This document shows positions 21,130 to 30,237 of a stretch of 57,339 nucleotides of DNA, piece by piece. Every line of letters starts with the position of its first letter. The first letter of the stretch is position 1. Position numbers and translations under genes: made by a program. Source of the stretch: Sphaerisporangium melleum (GTDB lineage Bacteria; Actinomycetota; Actinomycetes; Streptosporangiales; Streptosporangiaceae); contig NZ_BMNT01000049.1 in NCBI RefSeq assembly GCF_014646695.1, positions 1-57,339 of the forward strand, written 5' to 3'. The notes under the pieces were generated by a model. It saw only the letters and a list, made by a program, of their open reading frames with translations, was not told where the DNA came from and searched no databases.

Positions 21130-21380
21130 TGGTGTTAATTCGGACGTCCTAAATGCCCCGTCAGCGAGGGCGGCCGGGCCCCAGGACCCTCGGCGAGGGC
21201 ATCCGGCCGTGTTCGCATCGTCCCGCCCCCCTGATCGGCCCGCCCGGAAGACGGGCCTGGCGGGGGCATCGCCCGCTCTGGCGGTGCGTGTCCGGCCGAG
21301 GGGGTGGGTACCGGCCGGCCTGAGACAACGGCGCGCCCGAGGCCTGCGATGACTTGGCGGTATGCCGGAGAATGTCCGCC

Positions 21381-22256
21381 ATGAGCTCCGCCCTGATCTT
21401 GGCAGCCCCGCCTTTCGCCATCGGCGTGATCATGCTCGGCCTGGGCCTCAGTCTGACTCTGGACGACTTCCGGCGGGTGGGCCGCTATCCGAAGGCGGCC
21501 GTGGTAGCGCTGCTGTGCCAGATCGTGCTGCTTCCAGTGATCTGCTTCGTCCTGGTGCTCGCCTTCGGGCTTCCGCCGGAGCTCGCGGTCGGACTGTTGC
21601 TGGTCGCGGCATCGCCCGGTGGTCCCACGGCCAATCTGTTCAGCCACCTGTTCGGCGGGAACGTCGCGCTGAACATCACGCTCACGGCGATCAACTCGGT
21701 GCTCGCCGTGGTCGCGCTGCCGATCGTGGTGAACCTCTCGTCCGGGTACTTCCTGCCCGACGCGAGCGCCCTCCAGCTGCAGTTCGACAAGATCCTGCAG
21801 GTCTTCCTGATGGTGCTGGTGCCGGTCGCGATCGGGATGCTCGTGCGCGCGCGGGCGCCGGAGGCGGCGCGGCGGCTCAACATTCCCGTCCGGGTGCTGT
21901 CGATCGTGGTCCTGGTCGGGGTCATCTCCATCGTGCTGTACGCGCAGCGGGAGAGCCTCGTCGCCTCTTTCGCCGTGGTCGGGCCGGCCGCGTTGGCCTT
22001 CAACATCGTGAGCCTGCTGGTCGGCTACACCGTGCCGCGTCTGGCCGGTGTCGACCACCGCGCGGCCACCGCAGCGGGGTTCGAGATCGGCATCCACAAC
22101 ACCGGGCTCGCCGTCACGGTCGCGCTGACGCTGATGAACAGTGCCGAGATCGCCATCCCGGGCGCGGTGTACGGCATCATCATGTTCTTCACCGCGGCCG
22201 GGTTCGGCTGGTCGATCAGCCGTCGAGCGCGAAGGCCGATCGCGGAGACCTCCTGA
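21381..22256 (+). CDS. BASS-family (bile acid:Na+ symporter-like) transporter
   Basis: 291 residues from ATG 21381 (GGAG about 10 bases upstream; in-frame starts at 21354 and 21372 are possible). About nine hydrophobic segments; the conserved 'VAASPGGPTANLFSHLFGGNVALNITLTAINSVLAV' helix-hairpin and 'GFEIGIHNTGLAV' crossover motif are family hallmarks. Members move organic anions such as pantoate, bile acids or pyruvate with Na+. The substrate is not predictable. Transcribed divergently from the lacI operon. Confidence 0.88.
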   Translation: MSSALILAAPPFAIGVIMLGLGLSLTLDDFRRVGRYPKAAVVALLCQIVLLPVICFVLVLAFGLPPELAVGLLLVAASPGGPTANLFSHLFGGNVALNITLTAINSVLAVVALPIVVNLSSGYFLPDASALQLQFDKILQVFLMVLVPVAIGMLVRARAPEAARRLNIPVRVLSIVVLVGVISIVLYAQRESLVASFAVVGPAALAFNIVSLLVGYTVPRLAGVDHRAATAAGFEIGIHNTGLAVTVALTLMNSAEIAIPGAVYGIIMFFTAAGFGWSISRRARRPIAETS

Positions 22257-22447
22257 ACCAGGCGTACGAATCAGGGCGGCCCGTGGCGGCCAGGGTGGAA
22301 CGGGCCGCGCGAATTCGTGCACACCCGCAGCTCAGCGCCGATCGGCCGACCTTTATGCGGCCGACCCTGGGCCCGTATACTCGGTGCCCCTGCGACCCGA
22401 CATGGGTCGCAGGCTGACCGATCTGTCGTGTCCATCCGGGAGTCGAC

Positions 22448-25400
22448 GTGACCGGGCCCCCTCATCCCGTTCGGCCCGACGGTGGAAAACTGCCGGTCGG
22501 CGCGGGTTCGCCGCGTCTGCAGGTCCTCGGCCCGTTGCGGCTGTGGCGCGACGGCGCCGAACTGGACGCCGGCCCACGGCAGCAGGCGCAACTGCTGGTC
22601 CTGCTCCTGGCACGCGTGGGCCATCCGGTCACCACGAGAGAACTGATCGACCTGATCTGGGCGGACGACGCCCCCGCCAGCGCGCTCAACCTCATCCAGA
22701 AGTACATCGGGGCATTGCGGCGGGTGCTCGAACCCGCGGTCCCCGCCCGGGCGGCCGGTACGTACCTGCAGCGCCGCGGCAACGCGTACGTGTTCAGCGC
22801 CGGCCCCGGCACGCTGGACCTGGTCACGTTCCGGGAACTCCTCGACACCGCCCAGGCCGCTCTCGCCCGGCAGGCTCACGAAGTGGCACTCGACCACTAC
22901 GTCACGGCGCTCGGCCTCTGGCGTGGCCCCGCCGGGGACGGACTGTCCTTTGGACCGGCCGCGATGCCGGTCTTCGCCGCCCTGGACGACGAGTTCCACG
23001 CCGCCTGCGTGGCGGCGGCCGATCTGGCCGTGTCGTTACGCCGGCCGGAGCGGGTGATCCCGCCGTTGCAACTGGCCGCGTCGATGGCACCGTTCCACGA
23101 ACCCGTACACGCCGGCCTCATCACCGCCCTCGGCGCCGCCGGCCGGCAGGCGGAGGCGCTGTCGGCGTTCCACGCGGTCCGTGACCGCCTCGCCGAGGAA
23201 CTCGGCATCGACCCCGGCCCGGCCCTTACGGCCGCCCACCTGCGAGTGCTGACGCGGGCCCCGATGTCGCCGGTGGTGGCGAGCAAGCGGCGTGCGGGCG
23301 ATCGCGCACCGGCGGCCGGCATGGTCGGCCGGGGCGAGGAGTTCGGCGTGCTGCGGCAGGCCGTCGAGGCGGCGCTCACCGGCCGTACCGGGCTCGCCAT
23401 CGTCGAAGGCGAACCTGGCTCGGGCAAGACGCGCCTGCTGGAGGAGGCCGCCGACGCCGCGGATCGGCGCGGCGCGCTCGTCGTCTGGGCTTCCTGCCTG
23501 GAAGGTGACGGAACGCCATCGATGTGGCCATGGGAGCAGGCGCTCAAAATCGTCCTCGACAGCCTGCCCGCGGTGGCGCGCGAGAAGTGGCTGGCCGGTG
23601 AACCGGGTCGCCTCCTGCGAGCCCGGGACGACGACACCGCGCCGCCGCTCTCCGGCGGGCGGGCCCAGTTCCGGCTGTTCGAGCAGGTCGTCGGCTTCAT
23701 CGGCCAGGCCTCGGCCGAACGGCCGATGCTGCTCGTCATGGACGATCTCCAATGGATCGACGCCACCTCGCTCCAGCTGTTCAACCACCTGGCGGGCCGG
23801 CTGCCCGCCGGCACCGCGATCATCAGCGCCCTTCGCGACCGCGCCCCGACGCTCGGCCCCGACCTTTCGCGGGTGCTGGCCGCCGCCAGCCGGCTGCCCC
23901 ACCACCGCAGGATCCACCTCGGCCCGCTCGGCCTGACCGACGTGGCCGAACTGATCCGCCGCGAGACCGGCCACGAACCCGGCGCGGACCTCGCCCGCAA
24001 CATCCACGTTCGCACCGCCGGCAACCCGTTCTTCGTCCGCGAACTGTCGCGGCTGCTCAGCGACCGCGGCGTGCTCGGCGGCGGCGACGCGTCGGCCCGG
24101 GCCGGCGTGCCGTCCACCGTGCGAGACGTCGTTCGCGATCGGATGGCGGGTCTCGACGAGAGCGCTCGCGACCTGCTGCGGGTCGCCGCGCTGATCGGAC
24201 GCGAGGTCGAACTCGGCCTGCTCGCCCGCGCCGCCGGCATCGACGTCACGGAATGCCTCGAACACCTCGAACCGCTGCGCGCTCTCGGCCTGCTCGAAAC
24301 CGGGCCGGAGAACCCGTTCTCGTGGCGATTCGCGCACGACCTGGTCCGCGAGTCGATCACGGAGACCACGGCGCAGCCGCAGGCCACCCGGCTGCACCTG
24401 CGCGTCGCGGACGCGCTCGAAGAGAGCAAGGCGGACGACGAGTCCATCACCGAACGCCTCGCCTTCCACCTGTACGCCGCCGGTCCGCTCGCCGACCCGG
24501 TTCGCACCGTGGAGGCGCTGAAGCGCGCCGGTCGTCGCGACACGGCCAAGCTCGCGTTCGCCGCCGCAGATCGGCACCTGCAGACGGCCGCCCAGATCGC
24601 GCGGCACGCCGGGCTCCCGGAGCTCGAACTCTCCGCCCTCTCGCTGCTCGCCATCGCCCCGCGCCGGCAGGCCGGGTTCGGCGGCACGACGTTCGACCTG
24701 CTGGAGCGTGCGGAACACCTGGCCCACGAGCTCGGCCGGGAGGTCGACGCCGCGGGCCTGCTCTTCGCTCGCCTGTTCGGCGCCTACACCTTCCTGGAGT
24801 GGGACCGCCTGCGTCTGGTCCGCCGGCTGTACGAGCAGGGGGAGGCGTCCTGCGATCCGGTGATCCGTGTGTACGGTCGGCAGGCCTGGGGCCTGCACCA
24901 GTGGGACATCGGCGACATCGGCGCGGCGTTCCGGTGCTTCAGCGAGAACGACCCCGCCCTGCTCGACGGGGTCGTCTCCTCGCACAGCGACACCCCGATC
25001 CGGCGTGACGTCTCGGGTGAGTGGCCCGGCTGGCATGCCATCGTGACGGCACTGCACGGTGACCTCACGACGGCGGAGACCATCATCGACAAGTGGAACG
25101 GCCCCGACGACTCGTACGCGGTCGCGACCTGGGCCTACTACACCGCGATCATCGCTTCGATGGCCGGTGACCCGGGCTGGGTGCTGCGCGCGATCGATCG
25201 GTGGATGACCGTGGGCACCGGCCGCGCCGCCGTCCAGCAGGAGCACTACATACGGCTGATCTGGTACTGGGCCCGTGCCCTCACCGGCGACGACCCGGCC
25301 GGCGTCGCGGCGGAGACCGACGAGATCCTGGCCGCGACGCTGGTCGACCCGCCGCGATGGGGCGTCGCGTACCACCACGCGCTGAGCGCCGAGATGTGGC

Positions 25401-25642
25401 TGGCGGCCGGGCGGCCGGAGGAGGCGGGCATCGCCCTCGACCGGGCGGAGCATGCCCTCGATGCGTACGGCCAGCGCTACGCCGAAGGACTCGTCCTGCT
25501 GCTGCGGGCTCGCCTGCTCCATGCCCGCGGCGCAGGCGCCGAAGTCGTACGGGCGGCCGCCGCAACGGCCCGCGACCGTTCCGGCGAACGCGGAGCCCAC
25601 CTGTTCGCCCGCCGCGCCGGGGAGTTCCTCACCGAACTGTAG
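22448..25642 (+). CDS. Large SARP-type regulator: wHTH-BTAD, AAA ATPase, TPR
   Basis: 1064 residues from GTG 22448 (GGGAG 5 bases upstream). OmpR-like winged HTH ('LQVLGPLRLWRDGAELDAGPRQQAQLL...LIDLIWADDAP') at about 25-105, BTAD to about 270, an AAA/STAND ATPase with Walker A 'GEPGSGKT' (~residue 320) and Walker B 'LLVMDDLQWID' (~430), then a long helical TPR-like region. Proteins of this AfsR-like design activate secondary metabolism or other clusters in response to ATP and ligand state. It is convergent with a paralogue, and only 59 bases separate the stops. Confidence 0.9.
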   Translation: MTGPPHPVRPDGGKLPVGAGSPRLQVLGPLRLWRDGAELDAGPRQQAQLLVLLLARVGHPVTTRELIDLIWADDAPASALNLIQKYIGALRRVLEPAVPARAAGTYLQRRGNAYVFSAGPGTLDLVTFRELLDTAQAALARQAHEVALDHYVTALGLWRGPAGDGLSFGPAAMPVFAALDDEFHAACVAAADLAVSLRRPERVIPPLQLAASMAPFHEPVHAGLITALGAAGRQAEALSAFHAVRDRLAEELGIDPGPALTAAHLRVLTRAPMSPVVASKRRAGDRAPAAGMVGRGEEFGVLRQAVEAALTGRTGLAIVEGEPGSGKTRLLEEAADAADRRGALVVWASCLEGDGTPSMWPWEQALKIVLDSLPAVAREKWLAGEPGRLLRARDDDTAPPLSGGRAQFRLFEQVVGFIGQASAERPMLLVMDDLQWIDATSLQLFNHLAGRLPAGTAIISALRDRAPTLGPDLSRVLAAASRLPHHRRIHLGPLGLTDVAELIRRETGHEPGADLARNIHVRTAGNPFFVRELSRLLSDRGVLGGGDASARAGVPSTVRDVVRDRMAGLDESARDLLRVAALIGREVELGLLARAAGIDVTECLEHLEPLRALGLLETGPENPFSWRFAHDLVRESITETTAQPQATRLHLRVADALEESKADDESITERLAFHLYAAGPLADPVRTVEALKRAGRRDTAKLAFAAADRHLQTAAQIARHAGLPELELSALSLLAIAPRRQAGFGGTTFDLLERAEHLAHELGREVDAAGLLFARLFGAYTFLEWDRLRLVRRLYEQGEASCDPVIRVYGRQAWGLHQWDIGDIGAAFRCFSENDPALLDGVVSSHSDTPIRRDVSGEWPGWHAIVTALHGDLTTAETIIDKWNGPDDSYAVATWAYYTAIIASMAGDPGWVLRAIDRWMTVGTGRAAVQQEHYIRLIWYWARALTGDDPAGVAAETDEILAATLVDPPRWGVAYHHALSAEMWLAAGRPEEAGIALDRAEHALDAYGQRYAEGLVLLLRARLLHARGAGAEVVRAAAATARDRSGERGAHLFARRAGEFLTEL

Positions 25643-25701
25643 AACGACGGCGTCCGCGACGTTAAGGCGGCCCCGTTGACGATGAGTGCAGAAAAAGTGA
25701 A

Positions 25702-28700
25702 TCAGAAAGGGCGGCGATCGGACGCCGCCACGTCCGACCGCGCCAGGAAGGCATCGGTGCGCTGGACGAACAGATGGGCCTCCTGCTCGGCCGACAGTCT
25801 TCGCGCCTTCTCCGCGGCGGCGCGCACCACGTCGCTCGGTTCCCCCTGTGCCCGCAGGAGCCGGGCGCGCAGGAGAAGCACCAGGCCCTCGGAGTAGCGC
25901 TGGCCGTACACGCGGAGGAAGTGGTCGGCCCGGTCCAGGGCCACCGCCGCCTTGTCCGGCTCCCCGGCCGCGAGCCGCATTTCGCCGACGAGCGCGTACC
26001 AGGTCGAGACGCAGGAGCGGACGGGGTCGAGGAGGTTCGTCTCGATGATTCGTTCGGCCTCGGCGGCGGCGCCGGCCGGGTCGTCGCCGGTGATCGCCCG
26101 TCCCCAGCACCGCGCGAGCCGCTGGTAGGTGCCGAGGAAGACATAGGAGAAGTCGGGGTCCACGGCGATACCCCGATCCGCTGCGCGTAGCGCCGAGTCC
26201 GGGTCTCCGACGATGATCGCGATCCTCGCGCAGATCGTGGCCCAGACCGTGACGGTGTAGCGGTCGTCGCCGGCGGCCTCCAGTCTGTCGAGAAGCGCGT
26301 GTGCCCCGGCGACGTCGCCGTGCAGTGCCGTGGTCTCGGCCAGCAATCCGGTCATGAGCAGCTGCAGGTCGTGCTGGACGGGGTCGTCCTCGCGACCCGC
26401 GGAGCCGGCGAGGAGCGTCGGCCCGGACCGGCTGAGGTAGCGGAACGCCTCTCCGATGTTGCCGACGTCCCACTGGTGGATGCCCCACGCCTGCAGGCCG
26501 TACGTACGCACGATCGGGTGCGGGGACGACTCGCCCTGCTTGAGCAGTTGCCGCGCCAGCGGACCGCTCCGGTCCAGCTCGATGCCCTGGGCGAGGGCCG
26601 ACCAACGGGAGAAGAGGATCCCGGCGGCCTCCACCTCCCGGCCCAGGCCCCGGGCCAGGTGCTCCGCGCGCTCCAGCAGCGGCAGTTCCGCACCCGCGTA
26701 CATCGAACGCATGCCGATGACCGCGGTGAGCTGGGACAGTGCCACGAGCTCGGGCTCGGCGAGGCCCGCGGTCCGGGCCACCTGCGCGGCCAGCCGCAGC
26801 TGCTGCTCGGCCGCCTCCAGGGCCGACTTGGCCGCGGCGCGGCGGCCCGAGCGCACCAGGGCCGCCGACGTGCGTGCCGGCTCGGCCAGCGGTCCTGCCG
26901 CCCACAGATGGTGCGCCACTCGCTCCGGCACGGACTCGCCGTCGGGCATGGTCTGCTCCAGCGCGTTCGCGACCCGCAGGTGCAGACGGGTCGCGCGCCG
27001 TGGTGCCGTCGTCTCGGTAACCGTCTCGCGCACCAGGTCGTGCACGAAGCGGAACGAGTACGGGTCCCCTGGCGTGGGCGCGAGAAGGCCGAGGGCCTCG
27101 ACGGGTTCCAGGCGGGCGAGGCAGGTGCAGGCATCGACGTCGGCGACCCGGGCGAGCAGCCGCAGATCCACCTCCCGGCCGACCAGCGCGGCGATCTCGA
27201 GCAGGTCCTTGGCGCCATCGTCCAGACCGGCCATCCGGTCGCGTACGACGCCTCGCACGGTCGAGGGAACTCCGGTGCGCGCCGCGGCATCCTCGGGGAG
27301 TGAGCTGCCACCGACGAGCAGCCGGGCCAGCTCACGGACGAAGAACGGGTTGCCGGCGGTCCGGGCGTGGATGGTCCGGGCGGCGTCCGGATCGGGGGCC
27401 CGCCCGATCTCGCGGCGGACGAGCTCTGCCACGTCGAGCGAGCCGAGCGGGCCGAGCCTGAGGCGACGGTGATCCGATGACCGGCTCACCCCCGCGAGCA
27501 TCCGCGCCAGCTCGGATCCGGGCACCGGCGCTCGATCACGCAGCGCGCCGAGCATCACGGTTCCGGCCGGCAGGCGAGAAGCCAGATGACCGAACACCTG
27601 CAGGGACGCGACGTCCGCCCACTGGAGGTCATCAACCACGATCATGACCGATCGCCGTGCCGAGACGTCGGCGACCAGTCCGACGATCTGCTCGAACAGG
27701 TGGAACCGGCCGCCGTCCCCCGGGAGCACCTGTCCGGTGAGGACGTCGTCGTGCGGTTCCAGGAGACGGCCGAGCGCACCGTTGAGGCGGCTCTCCCGTT
27801 CCGGAGCGGCCACACCGGAAAGAACGGTACGGACCACCTGCGTCCACGGCCACATCGACGGCGCGCCCCCACCTTCGACGCAGCCACCCCAGGCGACGAG
27901 AACGTCCCGGTCACCGGCCTCCCGGCCGGCCTCCTCCATCAGGCGGGTCTTGCCCACCCCGGGCTCACCCTCGATGACGACGAGCCCGGTCCCGCCGCCC
28001 GCGGCGCGCCGCACCGCGTCCCGCACGACCGCGAGCTCCTCTGATCGGCCTACCAGGCCATCGCCGGTCGCACTCGGCGCGGTCTCGAGATAAGGCCGGA
28101 GATCGTCGGCGGTGCTCGTCACGACCTGCGGGGTGAGGTCGCGTCGCAGCACCCTCTGATGGGCCTGCTCCAGCACGGGGCCCGGGTCGATGCCGACGTC
28201 TTCGGCGAGACGCGAGCGGACCGCGCGGAACACCGACAGCGCTTCGACCTGACGGCCGGCCGCTCCCAGGACGGAGATGAGCCCCGCCTGCACGGGCTCG
28301 TGCAACGGCCCCATCGATGCCGCCAGGTGCAACGGCGGCAGCACCCGCTCTGGCCGGCCCAGGGACACGGCGAGCTCGGCGGCCGCCGTGCACGCGTCGA
28401 AGAACTCACCGTTCAGGCCGGTGAAGATGGGCACGGCCTCGGGTCCAGGGGCCAGCCCGTCGCCCGCGAAGCCACGCCAGAGCCGGAGCGCCTGCTCGTA
28501 GCGGTCGAGCGCCTCCTCGTGCCGGCCTCGCGCGAGGGCGCTTCGCGCGGCCCCGGCCTGTTCCCGGAAGGTCGCCAGGTCCAGCGTTCCGGCACCGGTC
28601 GTGCACAGATAGCTGCCGCCCCGGCGTAACACGTACGAACTGGTCCCCCGGGCCGGCAGCGCGGGCTCCAGCAGGCGTCGCAGTGCGCCGACGTACTTGT

Positions 28701-28944
28701 GGATGAGGTTGACCGCGCTGTCCGGGGCCTGCTCCCCCCAGATCAGGTCGATCAGCTCGGCCTTCCTGATCGGCCGGCCCTCGTGGGCCAGGAGCAGGGC
28801 GAGCAGATAGGCCTGCTGCCGAGGCCCGGCGTCCAGCTCGACGTCGCCGCGCCAGAGCCGCAACGGGCCGAGGATCTGGATGCGCAGCGTGGTGCCGGGA
28901 GTCGAGTGCGTCTCGGCGTCTGCGGGCAGTACGGAGACGGTCAC
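25702..28944 (-). CDS. Second large SARP-type regulator, paralogue of 22448-25642
   Basis: 1080 residues from GTG 28944; in-frame sequence further upstream is low-quality. Same order of domains as its neighbour: wHTH ('IQILGPLRLWRGDVELDAGPRQQAYLL'), BTAD, ATPase with 'GEPGVGKT' (~residue 325) and 'IVVDDLQWAD' (~435), TPR-like tail ending 'YGQRYSEGLVLLLRARLLRAQGE'. Over the first ~80 aligned residues about two thirds match the paralogue, so the two arose by duplication and inversion. Targets are unknown. Confidence 0.9.
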   Translation of the reverse strand: MTVSVLPADAETHSTPGTTLRIQILGPLRLWRGDVELDAGPRQQAYLLALLLAHEGRPIRKAELIDLIWGEQAPDSAVNLIHKYVGALRRLLEPALPARGTSSYVLRRGGSYLCTTGAGTLDLATFREQAGAARSALARGRHEEALDRYEQALRLWRGFAGDGLAPGPEAVPIFTGLNGEFFDACTAAAELAVSLGRPERVLPPLHLAASMGPLHEPVQAGLISVLGAAGRQVEALSVFRAVRSRLAEDVGIDPGPVLEQAHQRVLRRDLTPQVVTSTADDLRPYLETAPSATGDGLVGRSEELAVVRDAVRRAAGGGTGLVVIEGEPGVGKTRLMEEAGREAGDRDVLVAWGGCVEGGGAPSMWPWTQVVRTVLSGVAAPERESRLNGALGRLLEPHDDVLTGQVLPGDGGRFHLFEQIVGLVADVSARRSVMIVVDDLQWADVASLQVFGHLASRLPAGTVMLGALRDRAPVPGSELARMLAGVSRSSDHRRLRLGPLGSLDVAELVRREIGRAPDPDAARTIHARTAGNPFFVRELARLLVGGSSLPEDAAARTGVPSTVRGVVRDRMAGLDDGAKDLLEIAALVGREVDLRLLARVADVDACTCLARLEPVEALGLLAPTPGDPYSFRFVHDLVRETVTETTAPRRATRLHLRVANALEQTMPDGESVPERVAHHLWAAGPLAEPARTSAALVRSGRRAAAKSALEAAEQQLRLAAQVARTAGLAEPELVALSQLTAVIGMRSMYAGAELPLLERAEHLARGLGREVEAAGILFSRWSALAQGIELDRSGPLARQLLKQGESSPHPIVRTYGLQAWGIHQWDVGNIGEAFRYLSRSGPTLLAGSAGREDDPVQHDLQLLMTGLLAETTALHGDVAGAHALLDRLEAAGDDRYTVTVWATICARIAIIVGDPDSALRAADRGIAVDPDFSYVFLGTYQRLARCWGRAITGDDPAGAAAEAERIIETNLLDPVRSCVSTWYALVGEMRLAAGEPDKAAVALDRADHFLRVYGQRYSEGLVLLLRARLLRAQGEPSDVVRAAAEKARRLSAEQEAHLFVQRTDAFLARSDVAASDRRPF

Positions 28945-29172
28945 TTCATCAACACCCCTCGACCGAACCGACAGATGTTTCCCCGCACGACCGGGGCCAC
29001 GCGATCTCACACACCCGCGTGCCCGTAGCCGCAATCTAGTCGCTGGAGCCTGACTCCAGGGGGCCCAGGATCCCACCAAAGGCTGATCCCGTCCCCAGCG
29101 CGTCACGCCAGAGCGCCCCGACCTGCCCTTCCGTCGGGCGAGCGCCCCTGGGGCGCGGGGCGCTGAGCCTTT

Positions 29173-30012
29173 CTAGGGCCGGCCGGCGCCGGGAACGTCG
29201 ACCTGGGTCGAGAGCACTTGGCCGGTTCCGGGGGGCACCATCTCGGGCAGGCGCCACTCGGCCGCCACGATGAACAGCGTCTTGCCGTCCGGCCCGCCGA
29301 GAGCGCAGGCGAAGCATCCCCGGTCGGCTTCGACGGTCTGCAGGACCTCACCGCCCTCCCGGACCCGGACGCAGCGCCGGTTGCCGACGTCGGCGTACCA
29401 GACGGCGCCCTCGGCGTCGATGCAGATGCCGTCAGGGTGGTCCTCCCCGGTTTCCGCCCATACCCGGCGATTGGACAGGCCGCCGTCGGCGTCGATGTCG
29501 AAGGCGGTGAGCCGGTTGCCGTACGACTCGGCGACGATCAGCGTGGCGTCGTCCGGCGTCACGGCCATTCCGTTCGGGAAGGCCATGCCGCCGGCCACCT
29601 CACGCGCCGAACCATCGGGACCGACGTGCACGACGTATCCGGGAGCGGGCGCCTCACCCACCATCATGTCGAAGCCGATGTGATCGACGTAGATGTTGCC
29701 GCGACCGTCGACGGCGATGTCGTTCCAGCCGCGCCCGAGGCCGCTGAGCTCGGCCTGGGTCACCAGCGAGCCATCGGGTTCCAACCGCAGAAGCAACCCC
29801 CGCGCGGAGTCGACGAGCAACATCCGCCCGTCGGCCCGCCAGGCCGTGCACAGCGGAAGCGAGTCCACCCGGGCCACCACTTCGTGCTCACCGTCCAGAT
29901 CAAGCGCGATCACCTCATGCGCCGACCAGTCGGAGAAGTACAGCCGGCCATCGTGCCACCGAGGCGACTCGACCAGACCCCGGCCGGTAAGCCATGTACG
30001 CAGTTCCGACAT
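29173..30012 (-). CDS. SMP-30/gluconolactonase family protein
   Basis: 279 residues, a six-bladed beta-propeller. It opens 'GLVESPRWHDGRLYFSDW' with metal ligand Glu15; further ligands are expected at Asn in 'FPNGMAVTPD' and Asp in 'HPDGICID'. Family members are Ca/Zn-dependent sugar lactonases, 6-phosphogluconolactonase-like enzymes or organophosphatases. No signal peptide. GAAGGG lies about 8 bases before ATG 30012. The gene stands alone between the SARP and the CHAT operon. Confidence 0.85.
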   Translation of the reverse strand: MSELRTWLTGRGLVESPRWHDGRLYFSDWSAHEVIALDLDGEHEVVARVDSLPLCTAWRADGRMLLVDSARGLLLRLEPDGSLVTQAELSGLGRGWNDIAVDGRGNIYVDHIGFDMMVGEAPAPGYVVHVGPDGSAREVAGGMAFPNGMAVTPDDATLIVAESYGNRLTAFDIDADGGLSNRRVWAETGEDHPDGICIDAEGAVWYADVGNRRCVRVREGGEVLQTVEADRGCFACALGGPDGKTLFIVAAEWRLPEMVPPGTGQVLSTQVDVPGAGRP

Positions 30013-30237
30013 CCACCATTCCCTTCACAGCGCCGCGATCAGCGGACGTGGGTTGAACTCCACGGACAGTACGCGCCCCCTACGACGGTTTCCGCCCCAT
30101 CGCCGACCATGATCGGCATGGCGTCCCGTGCGGCCCGACGAGTGGCGACATGCCGTGGTAATTCCGAATCGCCGGGCGAAGCAATGGTGACGAGGAAACA
30201 CTCCCAATTCAGGCGGATCTACTGATAGGTCAGGTAT

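Noticed and set aside
23036-26905. 1289-codon minus-strand open frame opposite both SARP genes
   Set aside because: It is Gly/Arg/Ala-rich low-complexity, lacks any domain, and is the usual high-GC antisense shadow of 22448-25642 and 25702-28944.
29173-30012. SMP-30 lactonase as part of the xyloglucan operon
   Set aside because: It lies 8 kb away with opposite-strand genes between and no CGAAACGTTTCG site; no support.
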